Source: a virus. Taken from it: DNA of 36,293 nt. Shown one piece after another: positions 24,167 through 32,106 of the stretch. The position numbers and the translations under genes are program-made. Within the stretch, counting starts at the first letter, position 1. Every line of letters begins with the position of its first letter. The stretch spans positions 1 to 36,293 of the IMG/VR virus record IMGVR_UViG_3300014491_000108, one strand, 5' to 3'. The notes beneath the pieces are model-generated. The model saw nothing but the letters and a program-made list of their open reading frames with translations. It made no database searches and had not been told where the DNA came from.

Positions 24167-24292
24167 ACCCAATAATCTTCGGGGGGTGTTGGGTTCTAAA
24201 CTTTATATGTCGTAAAATTAGCCTGACAAGCTCTGGAGCAACGCTCCCTAGTTCTGAGTGCAAATGCACTGAGGATTGGGAAGCTTTTTTTT
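24162..24292 (+). ncRNA. Candidate structured RNA or leader with terminal U-run
   Basis: An 11-bp perfect stem TTAGAACCCAA/TTGGGTTCTAA (24162-24172 and 24189-24199) encloses a 16-nt loop with six Gs. Further on, AAGCT (24228-24232) can pair with AGCTT (24282-24286). This stem would close a junction that holds GGAGC-AAC-GCTCC (24235-24247) and AGTGC-AAAT-GCACT (24257-24270). A run of eight Ts (24285-24292) follows. The 5' end fits the promoter at 24151. The protease ATG at 24296 comes right after the Ts with no ribosome site. It could be a free small RNA or an attenuator. I do not recognise a known class. Confidence 0.55.
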
Positions 24293-24295
24293 ATT

Positions 24296-25120
24296 ATGGA
24301 TTATGCAACCGAACAACTGAAATTTAACGCATGGATTCCTATCGAAAAGGCTGGACCTGACGAAAACGGACAGCGGATTGTATCGGGTCCTGTTGCTTCG
24401 AGCAAAGTTGACTTTGATGGCGATATTCTGAACCAGTCGGGAGTATGGAAGGCGCTTGACGAGTTTTTCAAGCTAGGTGCGGTTGTCGATTGGTGCCACC
24501 TGTTTTCCAAGTCTCCCGACCCGGATGTTATCATAGGCAAGGCAATCGGAAAAACGCTGATTCAGGGAATCCCTTGGCTTGCGACACAGCTTAGAACAGA
24601 ACCTTCATCGACGCCTGGCAAGGAACCGCTATGGGATAAGGCGTGGAACTATATCACAAGCCCACTCGGGATGAAGTGCGGTTATTCGATAGAGGGTTCA
24701 GGCGTTCGGAGCAGCGGTCCCGTTCCGGTTACAACGCCCACAAGAATAATCCGAGTGACTATAGCGCCTCAGCCGAAAGGTTACGATCAGTTTATTCAAG
24801 CCGGATTGCCTCCTGCCGGACTTGTAGAAGTCGCGAAAGCGATTGTTGGAGCATCAAGCGCCGACACTATTCTAAGCGAATGGGAGCCGGTTAGCACAGA
24901 TTTTGCAAAAGCGCTTACGACCGGCGGCGGAATAGTCGAAAATGGCGACACCGGAGGCGAAGCGCTTAGAGAACAATTTTTAGTCGGAGGGAATCGCCCC
25001 TCGCGAAAACGAAAGCGGCGGTCCCGCAAAATGAGCGAGCTTGCTAAGGTGCTAATCGAAAGAGGCGCCAGTATTGAGCAAGCAGAAGAAATATCGGAGT
25101 ATATCTCCCAGGAGTATTAA
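24296..25120 (+). CDS. Prohead maturation protease
   Basis: A 274-residue protein positioned before the scaffold and major capsid genes. It opens FNAWIPIEKAGPDENGQRIV, then SSKVDFDGDILNQSG, and has VVDWCHLFSKSPD at about 62-74. That His, with the Ser in GYSIEGSGV (about 123-131), fits the catalytic His and Ser of the HK97/U35 serine protease fold. The C-terminal tail carries KALTTG...GDTGG...ALREQFL (205-229), nearly repeated in the capsid protein. A basic run, SRKRKRRSRK, follows. No ribosome site precedes ATG. The protease identity rests mainly on context and these motifs. Confidence 0.72.
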   Translation: MDYATEQLKFNAWIPIEKAGPDENGQRIVSGPVASSKVDFDGDILNQSGVWKALDEFFKLGAVVDWCHLFSKSPDPDVIIGKAIGKTLIQGIPWLATQLRTEPSSTPGKEPLWDKAWNYITSPLGMKCGYSIEGSGVRSSGPVPVTTPTRIIRVTIAPQPKGYDQFIQAGLPPAGLVEVAKAIVGASSADTILSEWEPVSTDFAKALTTGGGIVENGDTGGEALREQFLVGGNRPSRKRKRRSRKMSELAKVLIERGASIEQAEEISEYISQEY

Positions 25121-25122
25121 AA

Positions 25123-25797
25123 ATGGCATTCAAACGCTATGAAGACGAAGACGAGGCTAAAAAGAAAAAGACTCCGCCTTCGGATGACGAAGATTACGAC
25201 GACGAGGATGACGAGGACGAGGATGAAACTCCAAAATCCAAAAAGATGAAGAAGTCCGTTGAAGATCCCGAAGTCCGCGTTCTCGATTATGACGAGATGT
25301 GTTCGGCGATTTCCGATCAGGTTGCCGCGCAGATTGCTCCGGTCGCGAAAGCAGTTTCGGACTTGCAAAAAGCGCTCACCGAATCCGATTCTCAGGGCAC
25401 AAAAAAAGCGCTCAAAAAAGCGCTTGCGCCGATTATCAGCCACTTGGATGACTGCTTTGAGGCAATCGCCGAATCGCAGGTATCTTTGAAGAAGGCTCTC
25501 GATGCGCAGGCAACCGAAAACGCCGAACTGAAAAAGTCGATCACAAGTCAATCTGAAGCGCAAGATCTTCTCGCCAAGACAACTCCTGAAGTCAAAACTC
25601 GGAAGATTTTGGACGAGACCATTCTGCAAAAGTCAGTCACCAAAACCGCTGAAAAAGTGGAAGGCGCCGATATTTCCAACGTTAGATCTCGCGCAGTCGC
25701 TTTGCAGTCAGGCGGCAAGCGTATTGCCGAACTCGACGCTTTCGACAATCATCCGAGCGTCGAAACTCTTGCGGCATTGAAAAAGGCAATCGAATAA
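25123..25797 (+). CDS. Capsid scaffolding protein
   Basis: A 224-residue protein lying 2 bases after the protease and before the capsid gene. Residues 15-38 are nearly all Asp/Glu. The rest is helical with coiled-coil character (KAVSDLQKALTES, KKALKKALAPI, AELKKSITSQ). It lacks any enzyme motif. Size, acidity, coiled coil and place match scaffold proteins that guide capsid assembly and are then digested. Repeated K-A-L segments could be protease sites. Confidence 0.75.
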   Translation: MAFKRYEDEDEAKKKKTPPSDDEDYDDEDDEDEDETPKSKKMKKSVEDPEVRVLDYDEMCSAISDQVAAQIAPVAKAVSDLQKALTESDSQGTKKALKKALAPIISHLDDCFEAIAESQVSLKKALDAQATENAELKKSITSQSEAQDLLAKTTPEVKTRKILDETILQKSVTKTAEKVEGADISNVRSRAVALQSGGKRIAELDAFDNHPSVETLAALKKAIE

Positions 25798-25807
25798 TTT
25801 TAGGCGC

Positions 25808-25824
25808 ACGACTCCCCCCGTCGT
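25808..25824 (+). promoter_or_regulatory. Short hairpin before capsid gene
   Basis: ACGAC (25808-25812) and GTCGT (25820-25824) pair around TCCCCCC. There is no T-run. It sits 27 bases before the capsid ATG and may set relative capsid expression or stabilise that message. Confidence 0.4.
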
Positions 25825-25851
25825 TCCCCCTGAGATAGGAATGACAATATT

Positions 25852-27642
25852 ATGAAACAAGATATTTCTACTAGGTATGCAATCGAAGGTATTCCTGGTT
25901 TTGAACAAATGCCGAAAGATTATTCGAGCTCAGGTTTTGCGGCTCTGCAATCTGAGGCCGATAATCAGGAAGTCGTCCGTGCGAGCGCCCTTGCAAAGGC
26001 TCTCAGTTCCGGCGACCCTAAGTTCATTCGCCAAGTCAATGACGCGATCATCGAAGCGAATGTCCCGCTATTAAAGGCGGTATCGGACAGCGACGAACCG
26101 ATGATGAAGGCCCTTACGACCGGAAACGGCATCGTACAGGCTGGAGACACGGGGGGGCGCGCTCTGCGTGTTCAGTTCCTGCAAAAGACGCTTCAAAGCG
26201 TTTCGTTCGACAATCAAGATGTTTTCGTCATGAAGAACATCCCGCATAAAGACGCCAAGAGCGTTGCCGTGGAATGGACCAACTTCACGACTTACAACTC
26301 TCAGGGCGACGGGTTCTCTCCCGAGAGCGGACTTGATGGCAACTTTAACGGAAACGCGGAAGACGCCGGATTCAGCAGGCAGTTGCAGAATGTCAAGTTC
26401 CTTATCACTGCCGCTCAGGTTTCGGTTGTCGCTTCGCTGGTTCAGAATATCGAAAATCCAGAAGTGGCCGCGCAGACCGCCGCTACGCTTCGGCTTTTGG
26501 CCCGAGCCGAATTGAACATGTTCAACGGGGATTCTACTCTGTCGAACACTCAGTATAACGGAATCGAAGCGCAGATCATTCAAAATCTTGATATCAACCC
26601 TCAAGATTCGGTTGGATCGATCTACGATGCTGGCGGACAGGCTCTTTCGTATCAGATGTTGCAAGATATCTGTGTTCAAAATGCGCTTCAATTCGGAAAT
26701 CCTTCGCTTTTGATCAACAGCTGGACAACCAAAGCGGATATCGCAAATGCAATATTCCCGCAAGGCCGCTTTGGAATCGATCAGAATACGAATGGTTTCA
26801 AGTTTGTTCCCGACAGTTTCGATTATCAGGGAGGCAAGGTGAAACTTGGCGCCGCGAAGTTCCTGAGAGCTAATCACCCGCTCGCGATGGAAGGCCCTGG
26901 TCTAACGGGACAGATGCGAAACAGTTCTACTGTTGATGCTCTTGCCCTGGTGTGGGGAACAAGCCCGTTTGCGAACTCCGGCGCTGTTCCTACGCCTGCG
27001 GTTGCCGGAACTGGCAACTTCTGGCGAAACTTCACGCGAAACACGGATTCCGGTGCTGTTCCTGCGCCTTCGCTCCCTGCCGGTGGAAACAACTCGAACC
27101 GACTATCGGCTGGCACATATTGCTACGCTGTGAGCATCGTCTATCAGGGATGGGAGAGTCTCCCTTGGGTGTATGGCGCTTCGGCGGCTGGCACTCTTAC
27201 GGGCGCTTCGGCGGTCACTGTTAGCACAGGCGATCCGATTGTCGCTCTTACCGTTGACACGACCACTCCCGCCGTAACGGGACTTGGCTCGACCTATCCG
27301 CGAAATATCGTTAAGTTCCGATGGTATCGCGCTCCTTCGGCGAATGCGTCGTCTTGGGCAAGCTATCAGTACCTCGGCGAGACAGGGACACCGATTGCGG
27401 GCAATGCCGTTCTCTACGACAACGGCTATTCGATCCCCGGCGCCGATAAGTCCTATCTTATCACCGAAGCGAAGAATGGTATCTCTGGTTGGGGTTGGTA
27501 TCAGTTACTACCGCTCATGAAGCGGGCGTTACCTAATCTGCTCATGGCCGATCAGTTCGGAGAGTTGCTATTCGGAACGCTTGCGCTTATGGTGGCAAGG
27601 CACCACACGGTCATTCGAAACATCGGTCGATACACGGCATAG
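25852..27642 (+). CDS. Major capsid protein with delta region and beta insertion
   Basis: A 596-residue protein. Residues 1-105 are a helical delta-type region ending in KALTTG...GDTGG...ALRVQFL (86-110), a likely cleavage zone. The HK97-like core follows: SVAVEWTNFTTYNSQGDGF, VKFLITAAQVSVVASLVQN, TLRLLARAELNMFNGDSTLS, then ALQFGNPSLLINSWTTKADI. Residues near 385-545 form an insertion of Gly/Ser/Pro-rich beta strands. It includes SAGTYCYAVSIVYQGWES and PRNIVKFRWYRAPSANASSW, typical of an Ig- or fibronectin-like decoration domain. The last 50 residues (LPLMKRALPNLLMADQFGEL, GTLALMVARHHTVIRNIGRY) return to the core. Confidence 0.88.
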   Translation: MKQDISTRYAIEGIPGFEQMPKDYSSSGFAALQSEADNQEVVRASALAKALSSGDPKFIRQVNDAIIEANVPLLKAVSDSDEPMMKALTTGNGIVQAGDTGGRALRVQFLQKTLQSVSFDNQDVFVMKNIPHKDAKSVAVEWTNFTTYNSQGDGFSPESGLDGNFNGNAEDAGFSRQLQNVKFLITAAQVSVVASLVQNIENPEVAAQTAATLRLLARAELNMFNGDSTLSNTQYNGIEAQIIQNLDINPQDSVGSIYDAGGQALSYQMLQDICVQNALQFGNPSLLINSWTTKADIANAIFPQGRFGIDQNTNGFKFVPDSFDYQGGKVKLGAAKFLRANHPLAMEGPGLTGQMRNSSTVDALALVWGTSPFANSGAVPTPAVAGTGNFWRNFTRNTDSGAVPAPSLPAGGNNSNRLSAGTYCYAVSIVYQGWESLPWVYGASAAGTLTGASAVTVSTGDPIVALTVDTTTPAVTGLGSTYPRNIVKFRWYRAPSANASSWASYQYLGETGTPIAGNAVLYDNGYSIPGADKSYLITEAKNGISGWGWYQLLPLMKRALPNLLMADQFGELLFGTLALMVARHHTVIRNIGRYTA

Positions 27643-27657
27643 TCTCGGGATAATTAA

Positions 27658-27690
27658 AGCCGCGTGGGAAAAGTTCTTACGCGGCTTTTT
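27658..27690 (+). terminator. Intrinsic terminator after capsid gene
   Basis: AGCCGCGT (27658-27665) pairs with ACGCGGCT (27679-27686) and is followed by Ts to 27690. It would limit read-through from the abundant capsid message into downstream genes. Confidence 0.9.
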
Positions 27691-27700
27691 GGAAAATATC

Positions 27701-28009
27701 ATGAAGTTAAAAATATGTATTCATCCAGCGATCAGGAAAATTAACATAAGTGGGAAAGAATACGATCTCCACGATACCGAAAACATAGCGTGTAAAATCA
27801 CCGACGATATCGATGACGAACTCGCCTCTCAGTATTTGAGCGTACCGGGATTTTCTAAGCATGAAGAAGATGCAGAAGATGATATCGAAGAGGATGAAGT
27901 AGATCCGAAGGTTGGGGACTCTCCCGATGCGATTGACGCTAAAAAGATATCAGCGCGAGAACGCGCTAAGGCTTGGAGAGCAAAAAAATCTCAAACTCAT
28001 TCTAGTTAA
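27701..28009 (+). CDS. Small acidic hypothetical protein
   Basis: I begin at ATG 27701, just after the terminator; an in-frame ATG at 27581 lies inside the capsid gene. The 102 residues start MKLKICIHPAIRKINISGKE and have an acidic stretch (EEDAEDDIEEDEVD) before a basic end (ARERAKAWRAKKS). Small proteins of this form often sit after capsid genes in phage head modules, but I recognise no family. Confidence 0.62.
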   Translation: MKLKICIHPAIRKINISGKEYDLHDTENIACKITDDIDDELASQYLSVPGFSKHEEDAEDDIEEDEVDPKVGDSPDAIDAKKISARERAKAWRAKKSQTHSS

Positions 28010-28024
28010 TCACGCGATGTTATT

Positions 28025-28120
28025 GTGAGTGTTTTACAAGAAATACTTGTAGATGAAGTAGATCATATCAATGATCTTGCTACTGCTTTAGGGGTTTCAG
28101 CTTTTGAAATACTAAATTAG
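28025..28120 (+). CDS. Possible very small protein
   Basis: GTG 28025 opens 31 codons that read MSVLQEILVDEVDHINDLAT and end ALGVSAFEILN. It looks like a helix-turn-helix-like scrap or a small protein. There is no clear ribosome site. It may be a remnant at the edge of the AT-rich island. The rest of 28010-28180 shows nothing else. Confidence 0.3.
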   Translation: MSVLQEILVDEVDHINDLATALGVSAFEILN

Positions 28121-28180
28121 TTTTTATTTAGGCCTCGTGAGCACGTCTCAAGATAAACCAGAAAATTAGGTAGGATTTAT

Positions 28181-29455
28181 ATGACGAATTATGTTCCATC
28201 AGTAATGAGCGATCTCGCAGGGCTAAATCGAGCAGTAAGTCATCCATTTGCTTTAATACCCGGGGTTCCAGTAGCTAACGAATCTATAGCTTTCGATAAT
28301 GATTGGTCAACTCCTACGGTAGTGTCTTGTAATTCGAGAAAGAGTTATATTACTAATCGAGCGACTTCTTTTGTACGATTAGTTTACACCTCTTATTACA
28401 GCTACGGTTTAAATACTTCTCAGCCACTTAATATTCGTGGTAGCTTAGAATATACATCAGGTGTTTATTATCAAGCATTTTTTAATGGAAAAATTGATGG
28501 TCATATTTCTCCTGGTTCTTTTATTATCAGCGACCCGATAGCAGTTCCTTTATCACAAGGGGTTAATTTTTGGATAAGAACTCACGTAGAAGGCCCAAAC
28601 ATACCATACATAAGTTCAATACAAGCTCCAGTTAGTGCCTGGGGTGAAGCCGCTGATGTTGGTTATAATTCTGGTCAGCTAGATAAAACAATTAGCGGGA
28701 CTATATCTGGTGTAGGATCATATTATTGTCCTACTTGTGTCATTGGAGATTCTGGACAAAACATTCCATATGTCGGACTTCACGGGGATAATATAATGGC
28801 AGGATTGGGTGATTCCGACAACATTTCTATTTATGGGCATGGTTTTGGCAGGAGGTCTCTTACTAATACAATCCCTCATATGATGATTGCGATTAATGGT
28901 GACGTATGGGGTAGCGCTCCTGGACCAAGATATGAAATGATGTACGGGTGTACGGATGTTATCACTAACATGGGGATTAATAATATAATAGCATTGAATA
29001 CTCTTTCCTTCTTACAGTCATCTGCAATTTCTGGATGGAAATCATTGGGTAGGTATGGTTCTCGTGTTTGGCAGACTACTATAACTCCAAATACTTCTTC
29101 GACAGATAATTGGGCTACATTAGCAAATCAAAGCATCTATTCCTATGAAGCAGTGCGCACTGGTTTTAATACCTGGTTAAGGGGTGGTGCTCCCATGATT
29201 AGTGGTGTAGCTGTAGCTGCAGGGACTTCTGGCGCTATTGTTGCTGGACAAACAGGACACCCATTAGCTGGATATTTTGACGCTGCAAACGCTGTAGAGA
29301 GTTCATTAAATAGTGGATTGTGGAAAGTTGGATACGTCTATCTCGGAGACAGTAGAGGGACACATCCTAACAGTGGAGGGGCTGCATTAATGGCGTCCAC
29401 CATTAATACCACATTATTCACTCCAAATATTACTGGCCCAGGTTACATTGTTTAA
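28181..29455 (+). CDS. SGNH/GDSL-hydrolase-like virion protein
   Basis: A 424-residue protein with GGTAGGA before ATG. The N-terminal 170 residues are beta-rich. The hydrolase part has NIMAGLGDSDNIS with GDS at 210-212 (the nucleophile block), MGINNI (the G-x-N block) and THPNSGGAALMAS around His395. The usual Asp three residues before His is Arg here, though D390 lies five residues before, so the site is shifted or altered. Phages use such esterases on fibres or decorations to deacetylate cell-surface sugars. Codons are visibly AT-richer than in the capsid gene, which suggests recent acquisition. Confidence 0.6.
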   Translation: MTNYVPSVMSDLAGLNRAVSHPFALIPGVPVANESIAFDNDWSTPTVVSCNSRKSYITNRATSFVRLVYTSYYSYGLNTSQPLNIRGSLEYTSGVYYQAFFNGKIDGHISPGSFIISDPIAVPLSQGVNFWIRTHVEGPNIPYISSIQAPVSAWGEAADVGYNSGQLDKTISGTISGVGSYYCPTCVIGDSGQNIPYVGLHGDNIMAGLGDSDNISIYGHGFGRRSLTNTIPHMMIAINGDVWGSAPGPRYEMMYGCTDVITNMGINNIIALNTLSFLQSSAISGWKSLGRYGSRVWQTTITPNTSSTDNWATLANQSIYSYEAVRTGFNTWLRGGAPMISGVAVAAGTSGAIVAGQTGHPLAGYFDAANAVESSLNSGLWKVGYVYLGDSRGTHPNSGGAALMASTINTTLFTPNITGPGYIV

Positions 29456-29466
29456 AAGGAAATAAT

Positions 29467-29751
29467 ATGCAAGTATATTCATTTACTGCTGCCGTAAGTA
29501 ATTTTCAAGTTTTTGAAGATACGATTGCGCTTTGTAACGCAACAAGTGCGGCCTTTAACTTCCAACTTCCAGATGCTACAACTTGTATAGGCAGGAAGAT
29601 TTCTGTTAAAAAAACTGACTCCACTGCAAATGCTGTAACTTTGACTACTACAAGTTCACAGACTATTGATGGGGCATCGACATATGGTCTATCTTCACAG
29701 TATGCAGTAGCAAGAATAGTCTCAAACGGAACTAACTGGTTCTTAATATAG
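29467..29751 (+). CDS. Small fibre-like beta protein
   Basis: A 94-residue beta-rich protein. The pattern CIGRKISVKKTDSTANAVTL followed by DGASTYGLSSQYAVARIVSN and GTNWFLI is common at the ends of phage fibres (G..I.vKKtDss.n.Vt, then .y.lt..y..v.lvsnGtnW). It is encoded 11 bases after the esterase and shares its AT-rich composition, so it probably forms part of the same surface structure. Confidence 0.7.
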   Translation: MQVYSFTAAVSNFQVFEDTIALCNATSAAFNFQLPDATTCIGRKISVKKTDSTANAVTLTTTSSQTIDGASTYGLSSQYAVARIVSNGTNWFLI

Positions 29752-29760
29752 GAAATAATT

Positions 29761-30750
29761 ATGGCAACAATCAATTATACTGCTCAAGTTAATTTCGGTT
29801 CTGCTAAGTCAGGATATGCAGTTTCATCAGGTATAGGATATACGGTTTACGATTTTACTGGCGCTGTAATTGTAGCTTACACTACATCAGGAGTGTCCGA
29901 GTTAGTTGCAGGTAGTGGAATTTATTATGCAAACACCACAATAAGCACTTTGTGGAATCTACCTTGTCAAATTGTCTGGTCTATTCCTGCGATATCTGCT
30001 TATGCGTCGGACACAATAACAACCAAAGAAATCCTATACTCTTCAATTGCTTCACTTGTTTGGGGCGCTTTGCTCACAACTTATAATGCTGCATCGACTT
30101 TTGGGGCATGGGTAAATGGTTTGGTAGGATCGATCCTCGTATCTCCTACACAACCCATTGCTACGAATAGCTCTGGCTATGTTATTGCTTCTAGCGTACA
30201 AGGGAATTTGACAGGATCAGTGGGATCAGTTACAAGTAACATTACAGTTGGGGGATATGCTACGGGTCAAGATCCAGCATCGAAGGTCTGGGGAGCAGCA
30301 CTGTCGGTGTTCAATGGGTCTGGAACATTCGGAGCCTTTTTCAATGCACTTATTGCCTCAGTAAAAAGCGCCATTCTCAAGAACCCATCGAATCCAATAG
30401 CCGCAGATTCGAACGGTTCAATTGCGGTGAATAACCTTCCTACCGATTATTTGAGCAACTCGGACCATACCGCGATTGTAGTGGATGTGCAATCCGGACT
30501 GACAAATCAAGGATTCTTGTCTGGCGGTATTGCCAATATGAATCTATCGCAGATTATCGTGACCGTAGGCGGAACATCGATTACACTAGAACAGTGCTTA
30601 AAGTCGGCTTACGTGAATCTGAATGGTAAGAAGTCTGTCATCGGATCGACCGAGGCAATTTACGATATCGACAAAGCAACTTTGGCCGTTCAGTTCGCAC
30701 TCGACAATGCGACTAACCCTACGACCCTCACGCCTACGCAGGTAATTTAA
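29761..30750 (+). CDS. Virion appendage protein with internal repeat
   Basis: A 329-residue protein that begins with a beta module (YTAQVNFGSAKSGYAVSSG). It then has two related segments, VWGALLTTYNAASTFGAWVN (about 100-119) and VWGAALSVFNGSGTFGAFFN (about 178-197). Such VW.A.L....a.tfG....n repeats recur in phage baseplate or fibre-like proteins. The first two thirds is AT-rich like its upstream neighbours, whereas from about 30300 the base use resembles the rest of the genome. This suggests a recombination junction within the gene. Confidence 0.65.
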   Translation: MATINYTAQVNFGSAKSGYAVSSGIGYTVYDFTGAVIVAYTTSGVSELVAGSGIYYANTTISTLWNLPCQIVWSIPAISAYASDTITTKEILYSSIASLVWGALLTTYNAASTFGAWVNGLVGSILVSPTQPIATNSSGYVIASSVQGNLTGSVGSVTSNITVGGYATGQDPASKVWGAALSVFNGSGTFGAFFNALIASVKSAILKNPSNPIAADSNGSIAVNNLPTDYLSNSDHTAIVVDVQSGLTNQGFLSGGIANMNLSQIIVTVGGTSITLEQCLKSAYVNLNGKKSVIGSTEAIYDIDKATLAVQFALDNATNPTTLTPTQVI

Positions 30751-31296
30751 ATGTATAACGGACTTTTAACCGAAGGTCTCATGTCGCAAAATTTAGTGCT
30801 CGAAGGATTATCTACACCTGCGGGGGCAACGTTTCAGATGATCCAAGGCATTTATAACGAACTCGCCGTGATGGAATCTGCTATTTCTTCATTGCAGGTT
30901 CTTGCGGCTGACCTTCTGCCCGTTTCGTGCGGCGCAAGCAATCAGGGTAGTTCAGGAGAACTTTTCGTTTTACCGAAGGACATCCGAACGGGATATCCGC
31001 TATTATCGATGGTAAGTGGACAAAACGATGTTTCGATCACGATGAAAAACTTGCCGGACCTAACGGGCGCTGCGACTACTTTTATTATGGTTGACGAGGA
31101 AGGGAATCCCGTTTCAGGTATATCCGGATCATCAGTCACCGTTACCCAAACGTCTCCTGGGATCGTCACGTTCGGGACGTGGGGAAATACTTCGGCGCTA
31201 TCAGGGAGATACCGATCTCGTTTTAAGATTGTGCTTGCTAACGGCGATACTCACTATACTGATCCGCCAATAATAGTTCAATTCACGAGCGTTTGA
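30751..31296 (+). CDS. Virion protein with BppU-like Ig domain
   Basis: A 181-residue protein. The C-terminal part (about 88-180) reads DVSITMKNLPDLTGAATTFI, later GIVTFGTWGNTSALSGRYRS, then RFKIVLANGDTHYTDP. It matches the form of the BppU/phage baseplate N-terminal Ig-like domain (I...L.d..G......m.d..G..v, then G.yr.rf.v...dG.....p). The N-terminus is a short helix. It starts directly after the previous stop. Confidence 0.62.
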   Translation: MYNGLLTEGLMSQNLVLEGLSTPAGATFQMIQGIYNELAVMESAISSLQVLAADLLPVSCGASNQGSSGELFVLPKDIRTGYPLLSMVSGQNDVSITMKNLPDLTGAATTFIMVDEEGNPVSGISGSSVTVTQTSPGIVTFGTWGNTSALSGRYRSRFKIVLANGDTHYTDPPIIVQFTSV

Positions 31297-31308
31297 AAGC
31301 GTTAATTT

Positions 31309-32106
31309 ATGTCCTGCGAAATTAAACCATCCGGAGTAAAGGCTCGAATAGTCGGGTTAAAGCCTTGGCTCGATGCAGCCGCGTCGCTCCCTAACGATTA
31401 CGTCTACAACGATAGAAACATCGAAAAGGCCATTGACTCCCAAACCCGCCTGTTTGAGCGCAAAACTCAGGTATCGATCAACCAAAAACAGGTGTGGGGC
31501 GATTACGACGGCACGAACCCCAATCCCAATAATCTCGAAGTCATTCATGAGGACAGGTACGATTATTATAACGATGATGCGCAGATGTGGTTCAGGCTAA
31601 AACTTAGACATCAGCCGGTATTGCAGGTACAGCGCGTCAGAGTTATGTTCGGCGATCAGACCGTTTTTCTCATGCCTGGAAACTGGCAGCAAACAAAGCT
31701 CAATGTTGGACTTTATCATGTCGTACCAACTCTCGGAACTCTTACTGTAGCAAGCGCTCTAGCTGGGTACGCGCTGTTAGAACTCGGATTCGGATCTCGT
31801 ACCGAACTTCCTAACGGGATATCCATCGATTACATGATAGGACTTCCGACAGGATGGGGATTGCTCGACCAATGGCAGGATCTTGTCCGCGCACTTGAAT
31901 CATACGCCGCGCTTGCGGTTCTTGACGATATATCGGAACTGGCCGACGCGGGTCTCCTCTCTGTGACTACATCCGGCGCGGGAGTATCAGAAACTCGTAT
32001 GTACGACAGATTCGAAAAGAAGCGAAAACAGTTAACCGATACCGTGAATGATTTCATGGCGCTTCTCAAAGACACTGAGACGATGAAACCGATGGCGTGG
32101 ATCTAA
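31309..32106 (+). CDS. Head-tail connector / neck protein
   Basis: A 265-residue protein placed between capsid/decorations and tail genes. It contains DRNIEKAIDSQTRLFERKTQ (about 40-59), WFRLKLRHQPVLQVQRVRV, ELPNGISIDYMIGLPTGWG and a long helical end (MYDRFEKKRKQLTDTVNDFM). Head-tail adaptors have this helix-beta-helix form, but the family was not identified. It overlaps the next gene by 1 base (TAATG). Confidence 0.55.
   Translation: MSCEIKPSGVKARIVGLKPWLDAAASLPNDYVYNDRNIEKAIDSQTRLFERKTQVSINQKQVWGDYDGTNPNPNNLEVIHEDRYDYYNDDAQMWFRLKLRHQPVLQVQRVRVMFGDQTVFLMPGNWQQTKLNVGLYHVVPTLGTLTVASALAGYALLELGFGSRTELPNGISIDYMIGLPTGWGLLDQWQDLVRALESYAALAVLDDISELADAGLLSVTTSGAGVSETRMYDRFEKKRKQLTDTVNDFMALLKDTETMKPMAWI

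Noticed and set aside
24162-24292. Known riboswitch or ribozyme class
   Set aside because: I compared it by eye with hammerhead, twister, preQ1, c-di-GMP, fluoride and glutamine motifs and saw no match.
25117-25629. 170-codon minus-strand frame rich in Phe, Val and Ile
   Set aside because: It is the mirror of the acidic Asp/Glu codons of the scaffold gene, and is not an independent membrane protein.
26071-26877. 268-codon open frame on the minus strand
   Set aside because: It lies fully antisense to the capsid gene, whose protein is clearly recognisable. Its own translation has no motif and no ribosome site.
27581-27700. Upstream ATG for the 27701 gene
   Set aside because: It lies in the capsid gene and upstream of a strong terminator. 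The peptide it adds is the out-of-frame shadow of the capsid protein.
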